DNA of 64,000 nt, taken from positions 310,001 through 374,000 of the forward strand of contig NZ_JAFKCW010000001.1 in the NCBI RefSeq assembly GCF_017254835.1, in the 5' to 3' direction. The stretch's first letter is position 1; the number at the start of each line of letters is the position of its first letter. Made by a program: the position numbers and the translations under genes. The notes under the pieces were generated by a model. The model worked only from the letters and a program-made list of their open reading frames with translations, searched no databases and was not told the DNA's origin. Below, in pieces: positions 18,597 through 26,615 of the stretch. This DNA is from Algoriphagus aestuariicola. GTDB taxonomy: Bacteria > Bacteroidota > Bacteroidia > Cytophagales > Cyclobacteriaceae.

Positions 18597-20078
18597 TCAC
18601 CCTAGATATTTCAATACTGCCTGAGCGGCATGATAGCCACACATCCCATGAACCCCACCACCTGGAGGGGATGATGAACTGCATATAAAAAAGGAGGTAT
18701 CAGGAATTCTATAAGGGTCAAAAAGATTAGCCGGTCGAGTAAAGAGTTGTCGAAGATCTTGTATGCCACCGTTTATATCACCTCCAATATAATTGGGGTT
18801 ATAAGCCTGCATCTCTACAGAATTCATCTTTTTACGGAAAAGAATCAGATCCTTAAAACCTGGTGCAAATCGCTCGATTTGGTCTTCAATAGGCTGGGTC
18901 ATATCCCTAGTTGAACCGTTGGGGACGTGGCAATATGCCCAAACCGTATGCTTCCCGTTAGGTGCTCGAGTTTGGTCGAAGAGGCTCTGCTGTGCCAGCA
19001 GCACAAATGGTTTTTCGCAATGCTTACCTTCAAATACCTGTCGTTCAGCCTGGGCGATTTCTTCAAATGTCCCGCCAATATGGACGGTGCCTGCTTTTTT
19101 ACAATTTTCATCTTTCCAAGGAATGGGTCCATCAAGGGCTATATCAAGCTTAAATATTCCTGGACCATAGCGGTAACGCTTTAATTTTTTCACATAAAAA
19201 TCAGGTATTTTACTTTCGGCAATGGCTAGGATTTGCTTTGGCGTAATGTCAAAGAGAACAGTGGTGGCATCTGTCAATTGCTCCACAGATGTGACCATAT
19301 TCCCTGTTTCTATTTCACCTCCCAAAAATGTAAAATGGTCAGCTAAAGCATTGGAGAGTGCTTGGGAACCACCTTCTGGTAATGGCCAGCCTACCACATG
19401 ACCTGCGGCTCCCAAAATCAATGTTATGGCTGATGTAGCTATGTTGTCAAGCGGCTGTATGGAGTGGGCTGCGAGACCTGCCAAAAGTGCGCGGCTTTGC
19501 TTTTCTTTAAATTTTGAATTTATAAGTGACTCTGCGGACCTAATGGCATTCAAACCAAATTTTGCCACCTTAAGTGGATTTTTAGGCACTGGATTAAAGG
19601 GGCCTAGTAAGTCCGGCAGTAAGGCGTTGAAATCCTTAATGATCGGCTTGAATAGCTTTAGATATGCGTCTCCATCTATGCCTAGTCCGTTTGCAGTCTT
19701 ATGAATGTCAAGATCCATAATGACGGCAGGTAGATCATCTAGAGGATGAGCAACTGGAAAGGGAGGCGTAATCCATTTGAGGCCGTATTGGTGTAAAGGC
19801 AGGGAAGCGAAAAAAGGCGATGCTAGAGCCATGGGATGAATGGCAGAGCACACGTCATGTTTGTATTCCGGCAGTGTCAGAAATTTTGTTCGGGCACCCC
19901 CACCAACGCTATCGCTACCCTCGATAATTTTAACCTTTTTCCCTTTTTGAGCGAGAACAATTCCAGCAGCAAGCCCATTTGGACCCGATCCTACGATTAC
20001 TGCGTCGTATTTCTTTGTTTTATTTACAGCTATCAAATGCTTTTTATTTCTACTGTTGTTGGGATTTTTTTTGACCAT
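18597..20078 (-). CDS. FAD-dependent oxidoreductase (phytoene-desaturase/PYROXD2-like)
   Basis: 493 residues. The dinucleotide-binding site is near the N-terminus (DAVIVGSGPNGLAAGIVLAQ), followed by the acidic strand end KIIEGSDSVGGGART, the usual arrangement of CrtI-type amine oxidase/phytoene dehydrogenase proteins. The C-terminal FAD contact is represented by SSSPPGGGVHGMCGYHAAQ. It most resembles the NAD(P)/FAD oxidoreductases annotated as pyridine-nucleotide-disulfide-oxidoreductase-domain 2 proteins; carotenoid synthesis is not implied. The ATG start overlaps the upstream HTTM gene by 46 bases; a TTG at 20036 would leave only a short overlap. It is the last gene of a three-gene operon. 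Confidence 0.82.
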   Translation of the reverse strand: MVKKNPNNSRNKKHLIAVNKTKKYDAVIVGSGPNGLAAGIVLAQKGKKVKIIEGSDSVGGGARTKFLTLPEYKHDVCSAIHPMALASPFFASLPLHQYGLKWITPPFPVAHPLDDLPAVIMDLDIHKTANGLGIDGDAYLKLFKPIIKDFNALLPDLLGPFNPVPKNPLKVAKFGLNAIRSAESLINSKFKEKQSRALLAGLAAHSIQPLDNIATSAITLILGAAGHVVGWPLPEGGSQALSNALADHFTFLGGEIETGNMVTSVEQLTDATTVLFDITPKQILAIAESKIPDFYVKKLKRYRYGPGIFKLDIALDGPIPWKDENCKKAGTVHIGGTFEEIAQAERQVFEGKHCEKPFVLLAQQSLFDQTRAPNGKHTVWAYCHVPNGSTRDMTQPIEDQIERFAPGFKDLILFRKKMNSVEMQAYNPNYIGGDINGGIQDLRQLFTRPANLFDPYRIPDTSFFICSSSSPPGGGVHGMCGYHAAQAVLKYLG

Positions 20079-21148
20079 TCAGTTCTAAGCTGTCTGAAAA
20101 TAGCATACACATACCAAATAAAAATGCATACCATAATTACTAAGCTAGTGATGTTTGAGTCAATATTTAGGATGTAAGCGAGACCAACTATATTTAGAGG
20201 AATCTCATAAAAAAACCATAGTATGAAATATAGTCCGAAACTTCCTATTAAAATCATCAGCCAATTCGGATAAGTCCATTTAAGGTTGATCTTTTTCTCA
20301 AAAATATAATCATAGGGCAAGAACAATAGGTAAATCGGCAGATTGCCAGAAAAATTAATGTTCATGATTAGCAGATTCATAATGTGAAAGAATAATGCGA
20401 GAACGATGTACCAAGAGAGAAATCTCTTTTTAAAGAGCAGGAGCAAGAACGCTAGCTCAAATAGAACGCCCACGTAATCGAATAATTCCCAAATGAATAC
20501 AGATTCGATTTCTAAAAACAAAGGAGCTAGGAGCTCTTGACGCTCGCTTATGAAATAGTCACTTATAAAACGAGCTCTCACCGCTTGTGTGTCTAAAGAA
20601 AGCCAATCACTAGTCAACTTTGGCATGCCAGCAGCGAACATGCCAAATACCAGAATACTTGCTAAAATAAAAATGGGCCATCCTGCTAGATTGATTTTCC
20701 TTTTTTTAAGGGCTTTATCAATGGAATATTCAGAACCCCAGCCGGCTATTCCCAAGAGCAGGGGGATCCAAAGCGTCACCATCCAAGAATGGTCTATTTT
20801 GCCAAACGAAAACTTTAATGTAAAAAGGATAAGGTATAAAATAGTCAATCCTATTGAGCAGAACCTTGTAAATAGGCCGAAAAGAACACAGAAATGAAAG
20901 AGAACAAGCAAGGATGAAAAAATACCAAAAATATAGGCGGGCGGTAGGCCATCAAGCAATTGCGCATAGCTTAAAGCTGGTGGCTGAAAGATCAGATCAG
21001 GATACTGTCCAAGATATCTAAAATCAGGAATGCCGAGTACAAAAATTATCAGTATGCTGAATACTATTCTGTAAATCCCCAAGGCTTTTGGATCCATTCG
21101 ATATTCATCGAAAATCAAATGATCAATATGATAAAGTATTTTATTCAT
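20033..21148 (-). CDS. HTTM-domain membrane protein
   Basis: 371 residues with about eight hydrophobic helices. The pattern resembles HTTM (horizontally transferred transmembrane) proteins, relatives of vitamin-K-dependent gamma-glutamyl carboxylase: an N-terminal MDPKALGIYRIVFSILII, the central helix with HSWMVTLWIPLLLGIAGWG, and YSIDKALKKRK. The basic cytoplasmic loops and Gly/Trp-rich helices fit the family. Enzymatic function is unproven; bacterial HTTM proteins are mostly uncharacterised. It overlaps the upstream 160-residue gene by eight bases and the downstream FAD oxidoreductase by 46, so the three are coupled. Confidence 0.72.
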   Translation of the reverse strand: MNKILYHIDHLIFDEYRMDPKALGIYRIVFSILIIFVLGIPDFRYLGQYPDLIFQPPALSYAQLLDGLPPAYIFGIFSSLLVLFHFCVLFGLFTRFCSIGLTILYLILFTLKFSFGKIDHSWMVTLWIPLLLGIAGWGSEYSIDKALKKRKINLAGWPIFILASILVFGMFAAGMPKLTSDWLSLDTQAVRARFISDYFISERQELLAPLFLEIESVFIWELFDYVGVLFELAFLLLLFKKRFLSWYIVLALFFHIMNLLIMNINFSGNLPIYLLFLPYDYIFEKKINLKWTYPNWLMILIGSFGLYFILWFFYEIPLNIVGLAYILNIDSNITSLVIMVCIFIWYVYAIFRQLRTEWSKKIPTTVEIKSI

Positions 21149-21623
21149 TGGGATTCAATTCTATGTTGAAATAGTTGATCAAAGTCCTATCATTTTTTAA
21201 TTCGTTCGTCTCCAGATTATAGCTGTGTTGAACCTCTAATATTGAGATTCTTGAGAATTCTTTGTCTGGGATGTTTTTGGCCAAGTTTTTTGAAAGCCAT
21301 TCTTCAAAATCTTTTTTTTCAGGCGTTCGTGCTTGATCATTTTGGTACTTATCCGCTATTAAATCGAGTGTTGGCTTTTTGAAACTGATATCTGGGAGGA
21401 ATTGGTCTAGTGGATACATGACGCTATCCCCTTTTCCACTACTGTGAAGATAAATTTCGTACTGGTCGAAATTTTTTATTCCCCCTGTTTGAACTTTTCC
21501 TCCGAAGCCGGGAAATCGAAAAGTCGGATAGGGCTCGATTTTAAAGTGAAACATGAGCCCGGCCTGAACAAAAAGTGCGGCCCAAAAAAGTAGAACTATG
21601 GATCTTATCGTCGCCTTTTTCAT
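21141..21623 (-). CDS. small membrane-anchored partner of HTTM protein
   Basis: 160 residues. One N-terminal hydrophobic segment (IVLLFWAALFVQAGLMFHF) probably acts as an uncleaved anchor, so the rest lies outside the cytoplasm. The exported part has a conserved-looking Pro/Gly segment (IEPYPTFRFPGFGGKV) and a mixed alpha/beta remainder without a recognised family. The close overlap with the HTTM gene suggests a dedicated subunit. It is the first gene of the operon. Function is unknown. Confidence 0.6.
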   Translation of the reverse strand: MKKATIRSIVLLFWAALFVQAGLMFHFKIEPYPTFRFPGFGGKVQTGGIKNFDQYEIYLHSSGKGDSVMYPLDQFLPDISFKKPTLDLIADKYQNDQARTPEKKDFEEWLSKNLAKNIPDKEFSRISILEVQHSYNLETNELKNDRTLINYFNIELNPNE

Positions 21624-22252
21624 TACGTGGAAATTTGAGACTTATAGGACTTTATTTATGGTTTATTAGTCTACCTCTACCTAAATTAACCGCTGTTGTC
21701 TGATGAAAAAAAGTAGCTGCAGGGGAGTGGTTAGTTTGAAAATGAATTAATGGCGATGCAGCCAATAATTGTTTGGGTGATATTTGAACGATAAATCCCC
21801 TTGGTTCACAAGTCGTTGAGAGAAACTGAGCGGGCTTGTAAGCCATGACTGGGTTCTATCGGAGATGATGTCGGAAACGCGTTTAACAATTGTTTAATCA
21901 GACAAAAAGACAGGTCAAAGAGCTAAAGCTTAGTTTGAAACGAATATACTAACGAAAATTCAAAATCCATCAAAAAAAACGTATTTCATACTATCTTTTT
22001 TGAATGAAACTCTTTTCAGAATCCCCAGCCCCTTGCCTCAGCCTACTTGGGCGCGGGACGAAGTATACCTTAGCTCTTTTTTTGGTTTGATTTAAATATA
22101 TGGGGTGCTGTCTTTCTAAGCAATAGATCATACGGATTTTTCGCCTCTGAAATATTACTGTAGAATGCTCGAACTCTGGGGTTTTTGAGGGGGCCGACAT
22201 TAAACTACGCTCGGATGGGGGAGCAGTGCTCAATCATCTTTTTGTTTTTCAT
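21624..22252. other. intergenic region with short degenerate frames
   Basis: About 630 bases. Two short minus-strand frames (64 codons at 21652-21846 and 80 codons at 21991-22233) have no recognisable domain and look like chance or decayed DNA. A GC-rich block near 22021-22065 resembles dispersed intergenic repeats. No tRNA was seen. It marks the left side of the accessory region. Confidence 0.45.
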
Positions 22253-22708
22253 TCAGTGCTCAGCAAAGGACTTAATCTGCCCCAAGATATTCACCAGGGA
22301 ATTTTCTGAGCTCGATCTGCTTTGCTCGTCTACAAAGCCTGTTTGGCTCCAAGTGAGTTTCGAGGCCTTGCTGTCAATTTTTTCGATGTGATAGCTGACG
22401 ATGGAATAGTTTTCGGGTTTGTCTTCCAATCCACAGAAGCCACTCCAATAGCGGTATTTCAGGGATTCCGGCTCATTGCATTCGACGACAATACCCTTGT
22501 CAATGAATACCTGGTTATCAAATTTGATCCTAAAAAGGATAGCGCTGCCGGGTTTCCAGTCTGTGATCGTTTCTGCGCCAAATAAGTACTGACTTATCCA
22601 GGTCGGATCTGTAAGTATCCCCCAAACTATCTCAGGACCAGCATTGATGGCTATGGATTTTGAGGAAATCAGGTTATTGTCAAGTTTCAAATCGTTCAAT
22701 TGAATCAT
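22253..22708 (-). CDS. SRPBCC/AHSA1-type START protein
   Basis: 151 residues with the START-fold pattern: first strand ISSKSIAINAGPEIVWGILTD, then PTWISQYLFGAETITDWKPG, and the last long helix SSSENSLVNILGQIKSF. This is an AHSA1-like SRPBCC domain; such proteins bind lipophilic ligands or act as co-chaperones. There is no signal peptide, so it is cytoplasmic. It is followed by the DUF6266 gene in the same region with only 19 bases between, possibly cotranscribed. Confidence 0.8.
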   Translation of the reverse strand: MIQLNDLKLDNNLISSKSIAINAGPEIVWGILTDPTWISQYLFGAETITDWKPGSAILFRIKFDNQVFIDKGIVVECNEPESLKYRYWSGFCGLEDKPENYSIVSYHIEKIDSKASKLTWSQTGFVDEQSRSSSENSLVNILGQIKSFAEH

Positions 22709-22727
22709 TGTTTATTGAAAACCAAAA

Positions 22728-23378
22728 TCACACCCTACCAAGATACACTGAATCGGAAAGGATGGAAGTCTGGGTCTTTCCATTCGTTTGACTGAAAGCA
22801 AGATAGACGTGCCAGGACTTAACCGATTGCTCCGAAGTCAATTCGAGTACTGCCCGGCCGTCATTTCTGCGGAATTTACTTTTCGGCCAGATATGTGTTT
22901 TTTCCTCTGGGCAATAGCACAAAATAAATGTCTCGTCTGATGCCCGGGCTTTTCCTTCGGTGGAGTTGTCCGACCAGGTGATTTCAATCGAATTTCCGTT
23001 TCTATGGACTTGGGGGTTTTCAGGCCCAAGCAAGTTTCCCTTGCTAACCCTCAGAAATGCCGGATCGATTCCGGGATCCCGCGTGTGATTATAGCCCTTG
23101 TTGTTAATTTCAGAATAGGCCCAGTGCATTCCTTTTTTGCTTTGGGTAAGGAATTCCTGATAGCCAAAGTCCAGCGCCTGTTTGATGGGTTTGAGGAAGG
23201 CGTTGATAGTTTTGAGTTTTTCCCGCTGAATCAACTGAAGAGGACTTGGATGATTCTTGTTTTTGTGATTTGAAGCTGGTCTGCTGCGAACCACCGTTTT
23301 GCCATTAAGGGTGTAAAAAACCAGATTTCCGATTTTGCCCTTGGGCAGGATCACGTTGGAGTTGGGTAGAGTAGCCAT
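22728..23378 (-). CDS. DUF6266 protein
   Basis: 216 residues. It begins with the family hallmark ILPKGKIGNLVFYTLNGKTV followed by a basic RSRPASNHKNKNHPSP stretch and then QREKLKTINAFLKPIKQALD, matching the Bacteroidota-specific DUF6266 family. The C-terminus is beta-rich. No signal peptide or catalytic motif is evident. Function unknown. It is the upstream partner of the SRPBCC gene and follows two small ATGA-coupled genes. Confidence 0.8.
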   Translation of the reverse strand: MATLPNSNVILPKGKIGNLVFYTLNGKTVVRSRPASNHKNKNHPSPLQLIQREKLKTINAFLKPIKQALDFGYQEFLTQSKKGMHWAYSEINNKGYNHTRDPGIDPAFLRVSKGNLLGPENPQVHRNGNSIEITWSDNSTEGKARASDETFILCYCPEEKTHIWPKSKFRRNDGRAVLELTSEQSVKSWHVYLAFSQTNGKTQTSILSDSVYLGRV

Positions 23379-23474
23379 AGGCTTAAAAATCTATAGGTTA
23401 AACAAATCCAGAATCAAACTAAAGAAAACAATCAAAAAAACAAAATACCTCACATTATAATGAATAGATATACA

Positions 23475-23521
23475 AGGTGTTAGCCTAGTGTTTGTTTAGG
23501 TTATTAGCCTAGGTAACACCT
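23475..23521. repeat. imperfect inverted repeat
   Basis: The ends AGGTGTTA and TAACACCT are inverted, with a second pair of AGCCTAG-like boxes inside. It lies in the non-coding gap between the DUF6266 gene and the 71-residue gene on the minus strand, so it could be an operator or a weak terminator. Confidence 0.4.
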
Positions 23522-23577
23522 ATCAGAAACCTAAAAGAAAACTATCGTAACCCTAAATAAACCAACTGGACTTAAAT

Positions 23578-23793
23578 TCACTTTTCGGGCTTTGTAGTTG
23601 ATGGGATGTTTTCCGAAAACCAGTTCCAAAGTAGCTCAAAAAAGAATAGTCGGATGGCAGGATCTTCGCCTTCCATGTGCTCACTTAAGTAGCAAATCCA
23701 ACCTTTATGCATTTCCCACAGATACTTCTGGATAGTTTCGGGATCGTGAAGTTCAAAGAGCTCCTTGCCGGGAGTAGGTGTCAAAGGCTTCAT
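23578..23793 (-). CDS. 71-residue hypothetical protein
   Basis: Start assigned to the ATG at 23793 rather than an upstream codon, because it gives a four-base ATGA overlap with the stop of the upstream 86-residue gene. The protein (begins MKPLTPTPGKELFEL) is acidic and rich in Trp and aromatic residues (KYLWEMHKGWICYL, FFFELLWNWFSENI), forming an amphipathic or membrane-contacting helix. No family recognised. It probably functions together with the upstream gene. Confidence 0.55.
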   Translation of the reverse strand: MKPLTPTPGKELFELHDPETIQKYLWEMHKGWICYLSEHMEGEDPAIRLFFFELLWNWFSENIPSTTKPEK

Positions 23794-24050
23794 GGCAAGT
23801 GGGATTTGAGATTTTGGGTTGCAGAGAGTTCCAGTTTTTTGTTCTCCTGGATCAGAAGGGTAACATGATCTATACACTGTTCTTCCGTTTCCCATTCCTT
23901 ACTTATTGCTTCCACCAATTTTCTGTTCATTTCCAGGGCCTGAAGAAGCAGTTCGGTGATCACTTTTGATTCAGAGGAGTATGTGACATTCACCTCGCCG
24001 CCAAAGGACATCACAGAATTGTTGATATTAGAGATGTGGATGAAACTCAT
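23790..24050 (-). CDS. 86-residue hypothetical protein
   Basis: A helical protein with a short beta start (MSFIHISNINNSVMSFGG, then EVNVTYS) and a long charged helix in two segments (KVITELLLQALEMNRKLVEA, and IDHVTLLIQENKKLELS) that could form a coiled coil. No signal peptide or known domain. Coupled by ATGA to the 71-residue gene. It lies directly left of the repeat array and may be part of the accessory region. Confidence 0.55.
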   Translation of the reverse strand: MSFIHISNINNSVMSFGGEVNVTYSSESKVITELLLQALEMNRKLVEAISKEWETEEQCIDHVTLLIQENKKLELSATQNLKSHLP

Positions 24051-24161
24051 GGTGTTTTTTAATTGGTTCGCCCGAAAATTGGGCGGACAAGGACTTCTAT
24101 CCCATTCTGTGCGGGGATGAATTAGAAAAAAGGCGGAATAAAATATTCGGTTTGGTTCCTA

Positions 24162-24232
24162 CGTCATTGCGAGGGATCGTTTTTGACTAGCAAGTTATTT
24201 TTGAGCCTTTCGATCCCGAAGCAATCTTTTGG
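24162..24232. repeat. dispersed palindromic repeat, left copy
   Basis: The left end CGTCATTGCGAGGGATCG and the right end CGATCCCGAAGCAATC form an imperfect inverted repeat about 70 bases long. A second copy in the same orientation lies at 26539-26606, so the pair brackets the REP/transposase array. It resembles the CATTGCGAGG...GAAGCAATC dispersed repeats of many Bacteroidota genomes. Confidence 0.65.
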
Positions 24233-24299
24233 TAGGCATGGGATTGCTTTCAAAAAAAGGGATTGGAAGCCGTACCTCTCGAGGATATTGGGTTATGCT

Positions 24300-24912
24300 G
24301 ATGAAATAATATCCTCCCTACGGGACTTTCCCCAATTTATCGTCAAACTTGTCTCCAGAGGTTAAAACCTCTGGCTAGGAGATGGGTCGTCCCTACGGGA
24401 GGGGCGAGCGTTAAGGATTTGTCCGGTGGACAAATCTAGCGAGCAGCTAGCTTGCAGGGTGGGGGATTTACTGTAGAACAATGCCGTAGGCATTACCGAT
24501 CAGGTAGCCAGCCATGGGTGGTGAGCGGAGTCGAACCATTAATGGCTGGTTTAATGGATGTTTTGTGTTTTGCCAAAATGCCGTAGGCATGGCCGATATA
24601 GGATTTAAAATATCAGGATTTGTTTAATAGCGTTTGAATGGATATCGGCCGTCCCGATGGGACTTTCCCCAATTTATTGTCAAACTTGTCTCCAGAGGTT
24701 AAAACCTCTGGCTAGGAGATGGGTCGTCCCTACGGGACTGTAAAGGATTATTTTTTAGTGGACAAATCTGGCGAGCAGCCAGCTTGCAGGGCGGGATAGG
24801 TCAATTCAGAATTAATGCCGTAGGCATGACCGATTATCTAGCCAACCATTTCAATGGCTGGTAAAAAGGAATGAGGAGTTCATAAAAATGCCGTAGGCAT
24901 GGCCGATATTGG
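24300..24912. repeat. palindromic repeat array, left block
   Basis: Two composite units (about 24300-24610 and 24640-24912). Each contains, in order: GTCCCTACGGGAC-like boxes, the palindrome CCAGAGGTTAAAACCTCTGG, a GAGCGTTAAGG-type hairpin box, a GGCGGG box, the palindrome ATGCCGTAGGCAT with a GACCGAT tail, a CAGCCATT...AATGGCTG hairpin, and a second ATGCCGTAGGCAT with a GGCCGATAT tail. Exact ATGCCGTAGGCAT copies are at 24481, 24578, 24815 and 24888. No coding content is apparent. Confidence 0.85.
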
Positions 24913-24946
24913 TTAAATTAGTTTTAGAATTAACGATTAAACTACC

Positions 24947-25408
24947 ATGCCGAATACCTATTCAAAGATGTATTGCCAGGCAGTCTTTGCGGTTAAATAC
25001 AGAAAAGCAGTTATTGAAGATTCCTTCAAAAGCGAGCTGTACGGAGTAATTGGAAATCTGATCAACGAGACTGGGGCAAAGACGCTAATCGTCAACGGAC
25101 ATTTTGACCATGTTCATTGTCTTTTCCGGTTTTTCCCGAAACATTCTGTTTCCGAAATAATGAAGAATGCCAAATCCAAATCATCCAAGTGGTTAAACGA
25201 ATCAAAGTTGCTTGAACACAGATTTGAATGGCAATCGGCTTTTGGTTCCTTTACCTACAGTGAAAAAGAGATTGCTACTGTTTTTGACTATGCGAAAAAT
25301 CAGGAAACCCATCATCAGAAAATGACCTTCAAAGAGGAATATCTTATGATGTTGAAGGCCCATAATGTGGAGTTTTTGCCAGAATATCTCTTTAAAGAAT
25401 TGGAATAG
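24947..25408 (+). CDS. IS200-like (RAYT-type) HUH transposase
   Basis: 153 residues, apparently intact. The Y1 transposase fold has the HUH metal motif at His55-Val56-His57 (HFDHVHCLF) and the single catalytic Tyr115 in VFDYAKNQETHHQ. Such enzymes cleave single-stranded DNA at hairpins using a 5-prime phosphotyrosine. The gene lies between composite blocks of palindromic repeats on both sides, the arrangement expected for a REP-associated tyrosine transposase (RAYT) or its IS200/IS605 relative. No accessory TnpB is present. It is the only gene in the repeat array and probably its source. Confidence 0.88.
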   Translation: MPNTYSKMYCQAVFAVKYRKAVIEDSFKSELYGVIGNLINETGAKTLIVNGHFDHVHCLFRFFPKHSVSEIMKNAKSKSSKWLNESKLLEHRFEWQSAFGSFTYSEKEIATVFDYAKNQETHHQKMTFKEEYLMMLKAHNVEFLPEYLFKELE

Positions 25409-25417
25409 AATATCGTC

Positions 25418-25741
25418 CGTCCCAATGGGAATGGCGAGCGTTAAGGATTTGTCCGGTGGAGAAATCCGGCGAGCAGCCAGATTGTAGGGTGAGATGTGTC
25501 TATTTAGATATAATGCGGATAAAATTATTTCGTCCGTCCCTACGGGACTTTGCCAGACTCTATTGTCATTTCAAATTCCAGAGGTTGAAACCTCTGGCTA
25601 GGATATCGGCCGTCCCTACGGGACTCTGTCTGGATATATGGCCAACCTAAATCCAACCGTTAAAACCTCTGGCTAGGAGATGGGTCGTCCCTACGGGAGG
25701 GGCGAACGTTATGGATTTTTCTACTGGACAAATCCAGCGAG
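25418..25741. repeat. 324-bp direct duplication, copy 1
   Basis: Identical to 25976-26299 except for one base (C at 25653, G at 26211). The high identity indicates a very recent duplication. After 25741 the copies diverge because copy 2 carries 50 extra bases, then they match again from about 25742 (26350 in copy 2) through the next ATGCCGTAGGCAT box. Confidence 0.85.
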
Positions 25742-25975
25742 TAACTGCTTTCAGGGCGGGGTATTATCCGGAAAAAATGCCGTAGGCATGACCGATACTT
25801 TAGCCAGCCATTTTAATGGCTGGTTTAATGGATGTTTTTGTGGTTTTCCAAAATGCCGTAGGCATGGCCGGTATAGGATTTAAAAAATCAGGATTTGTTT
25901 AATAGCGTTTGAATGGACATCGGCCGTCCCGATGGGACTTTTCCAGAGGTTAAAACCTCTGGCGAGGAGATGGGT

Positions 25976-26299
25976 CGTCCCAATGGGAATGGCGAGCGTT
26001 AAGGATTTGTCCGGTGGAGAAATCCGGCGAGCAGCCAGATTGTAGGGTGAGATGTGTCTATTTAGATATAATGCGGATAAAATTATTTCGTCCGTCCCTA
26101 CGGGACTTTGCCAGACTCTATTGTCATTTCAAATTCCAGAGGTTGAAACCTCTGGCTAGGATATCGGCCGTCCCTACGGGACTCTGTCTGGATATATGGC
26201 CAACCTAAATGCAACCGTTAAAACCTCTGGCTAGGAGATGGGTCGTCCCTACGGGAGGGGCGAACGTTATGGATTTTTCTACTGGACAAATCCAGCGAG
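25976..26299. repeat. 324-bp direct duplication, copy 2
   Basis: The second copy of 25418-25741, offset by 558 bases, with a single mismatch. It is followed by a 50-base segment absent from copy 1 that itself carries another GGTGGACAAATCC-type hairpin arm and then the continuing homology. Confidence 0.85.
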
Positions 26300-26538
26300 C
26301 AGCCAGGCTGTAGGGTAGGGAATATTTCTCGGTGGACAAATCCAACGAGTAACTGCTTTCAGGACGGGATATTATCCGGAAAAAATGCCGTAGGCATGAC
26401 CGATACTTTAGCCAGCCATTTTAATGGCTGGATTTAAAAGATGATTGAATGTTTTTGGAAAATGCCGTAGGCATGGCCGATATCAAGAATTTAGAATTCA
26501 GAAATGGCTGTCAAACTAAGCAGTAAAGACGAAACCCA

Positions 26539-26606
26539 GCGTCATTGCGAGGGACCATTCTGATTATCAAGTCATTTTTTCGGATTTTGATCCCGAAGCG
26601 ATCTTT
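26539..26606. repeat. dispersed palindromic repeat, right copy
   Basis: The right-hand member of the pair bracketing the array: GCGTCATTGCGAGGGACC and GATCCCGAAGCGATCTTTT, same orientation as the 24162 copy but with base changes. It forms an imperfect hairpin. Confidence 0.6.
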
Positions 26607-26615
26607 TGAGGCTTT

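Larger units (their letters stand above)
25412..26485. repeat. palindromic repeat array, right block
   Basis: Two further composite units, matching those in the left block, plus a 324-base direct duplication. Exact ATGCCGTAGGCAT copies are at 25777, 25853, 26385 and 26462; they are in pairs 76-77 bases apart, alternating GACCGAT and GGCCGAT/GGCCGGT tails, as in the left block. GTCCCTACGGGA or GTCCCAATGGGA boxes recur at about 25419, 25531, 25611, 25686, 25924, 25977, 26093, 26169 and 26245. Two 64-codon frames inside are identical copies of repeat DNA, not genes. Confidence 0.85.

Noticed and set aside
18420-18605. 61-codon frame upstream of the FAD oxidoreductase end
   Set aside because: No domain and it overlaps the end of a real gene on the other strand.
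21652-22233. Two short minus-strand frames (64 and 80 codons)
   Set aside because: No recognisable features; they look like chance or decayed DNA beside repeats.
25456-26208. Two identical 64-codon frames as duplicated genes
   Set aside because: They lie wholly in duplicated palindromic repeat DNA and have no coding character.
24300-26485. Repeat array as a CRISPR
   Set aside because: Spacing is irregular, repeats are several different palindromes in a fixed order rather than one direct repeat with unique spacers, and no cas gene is present.
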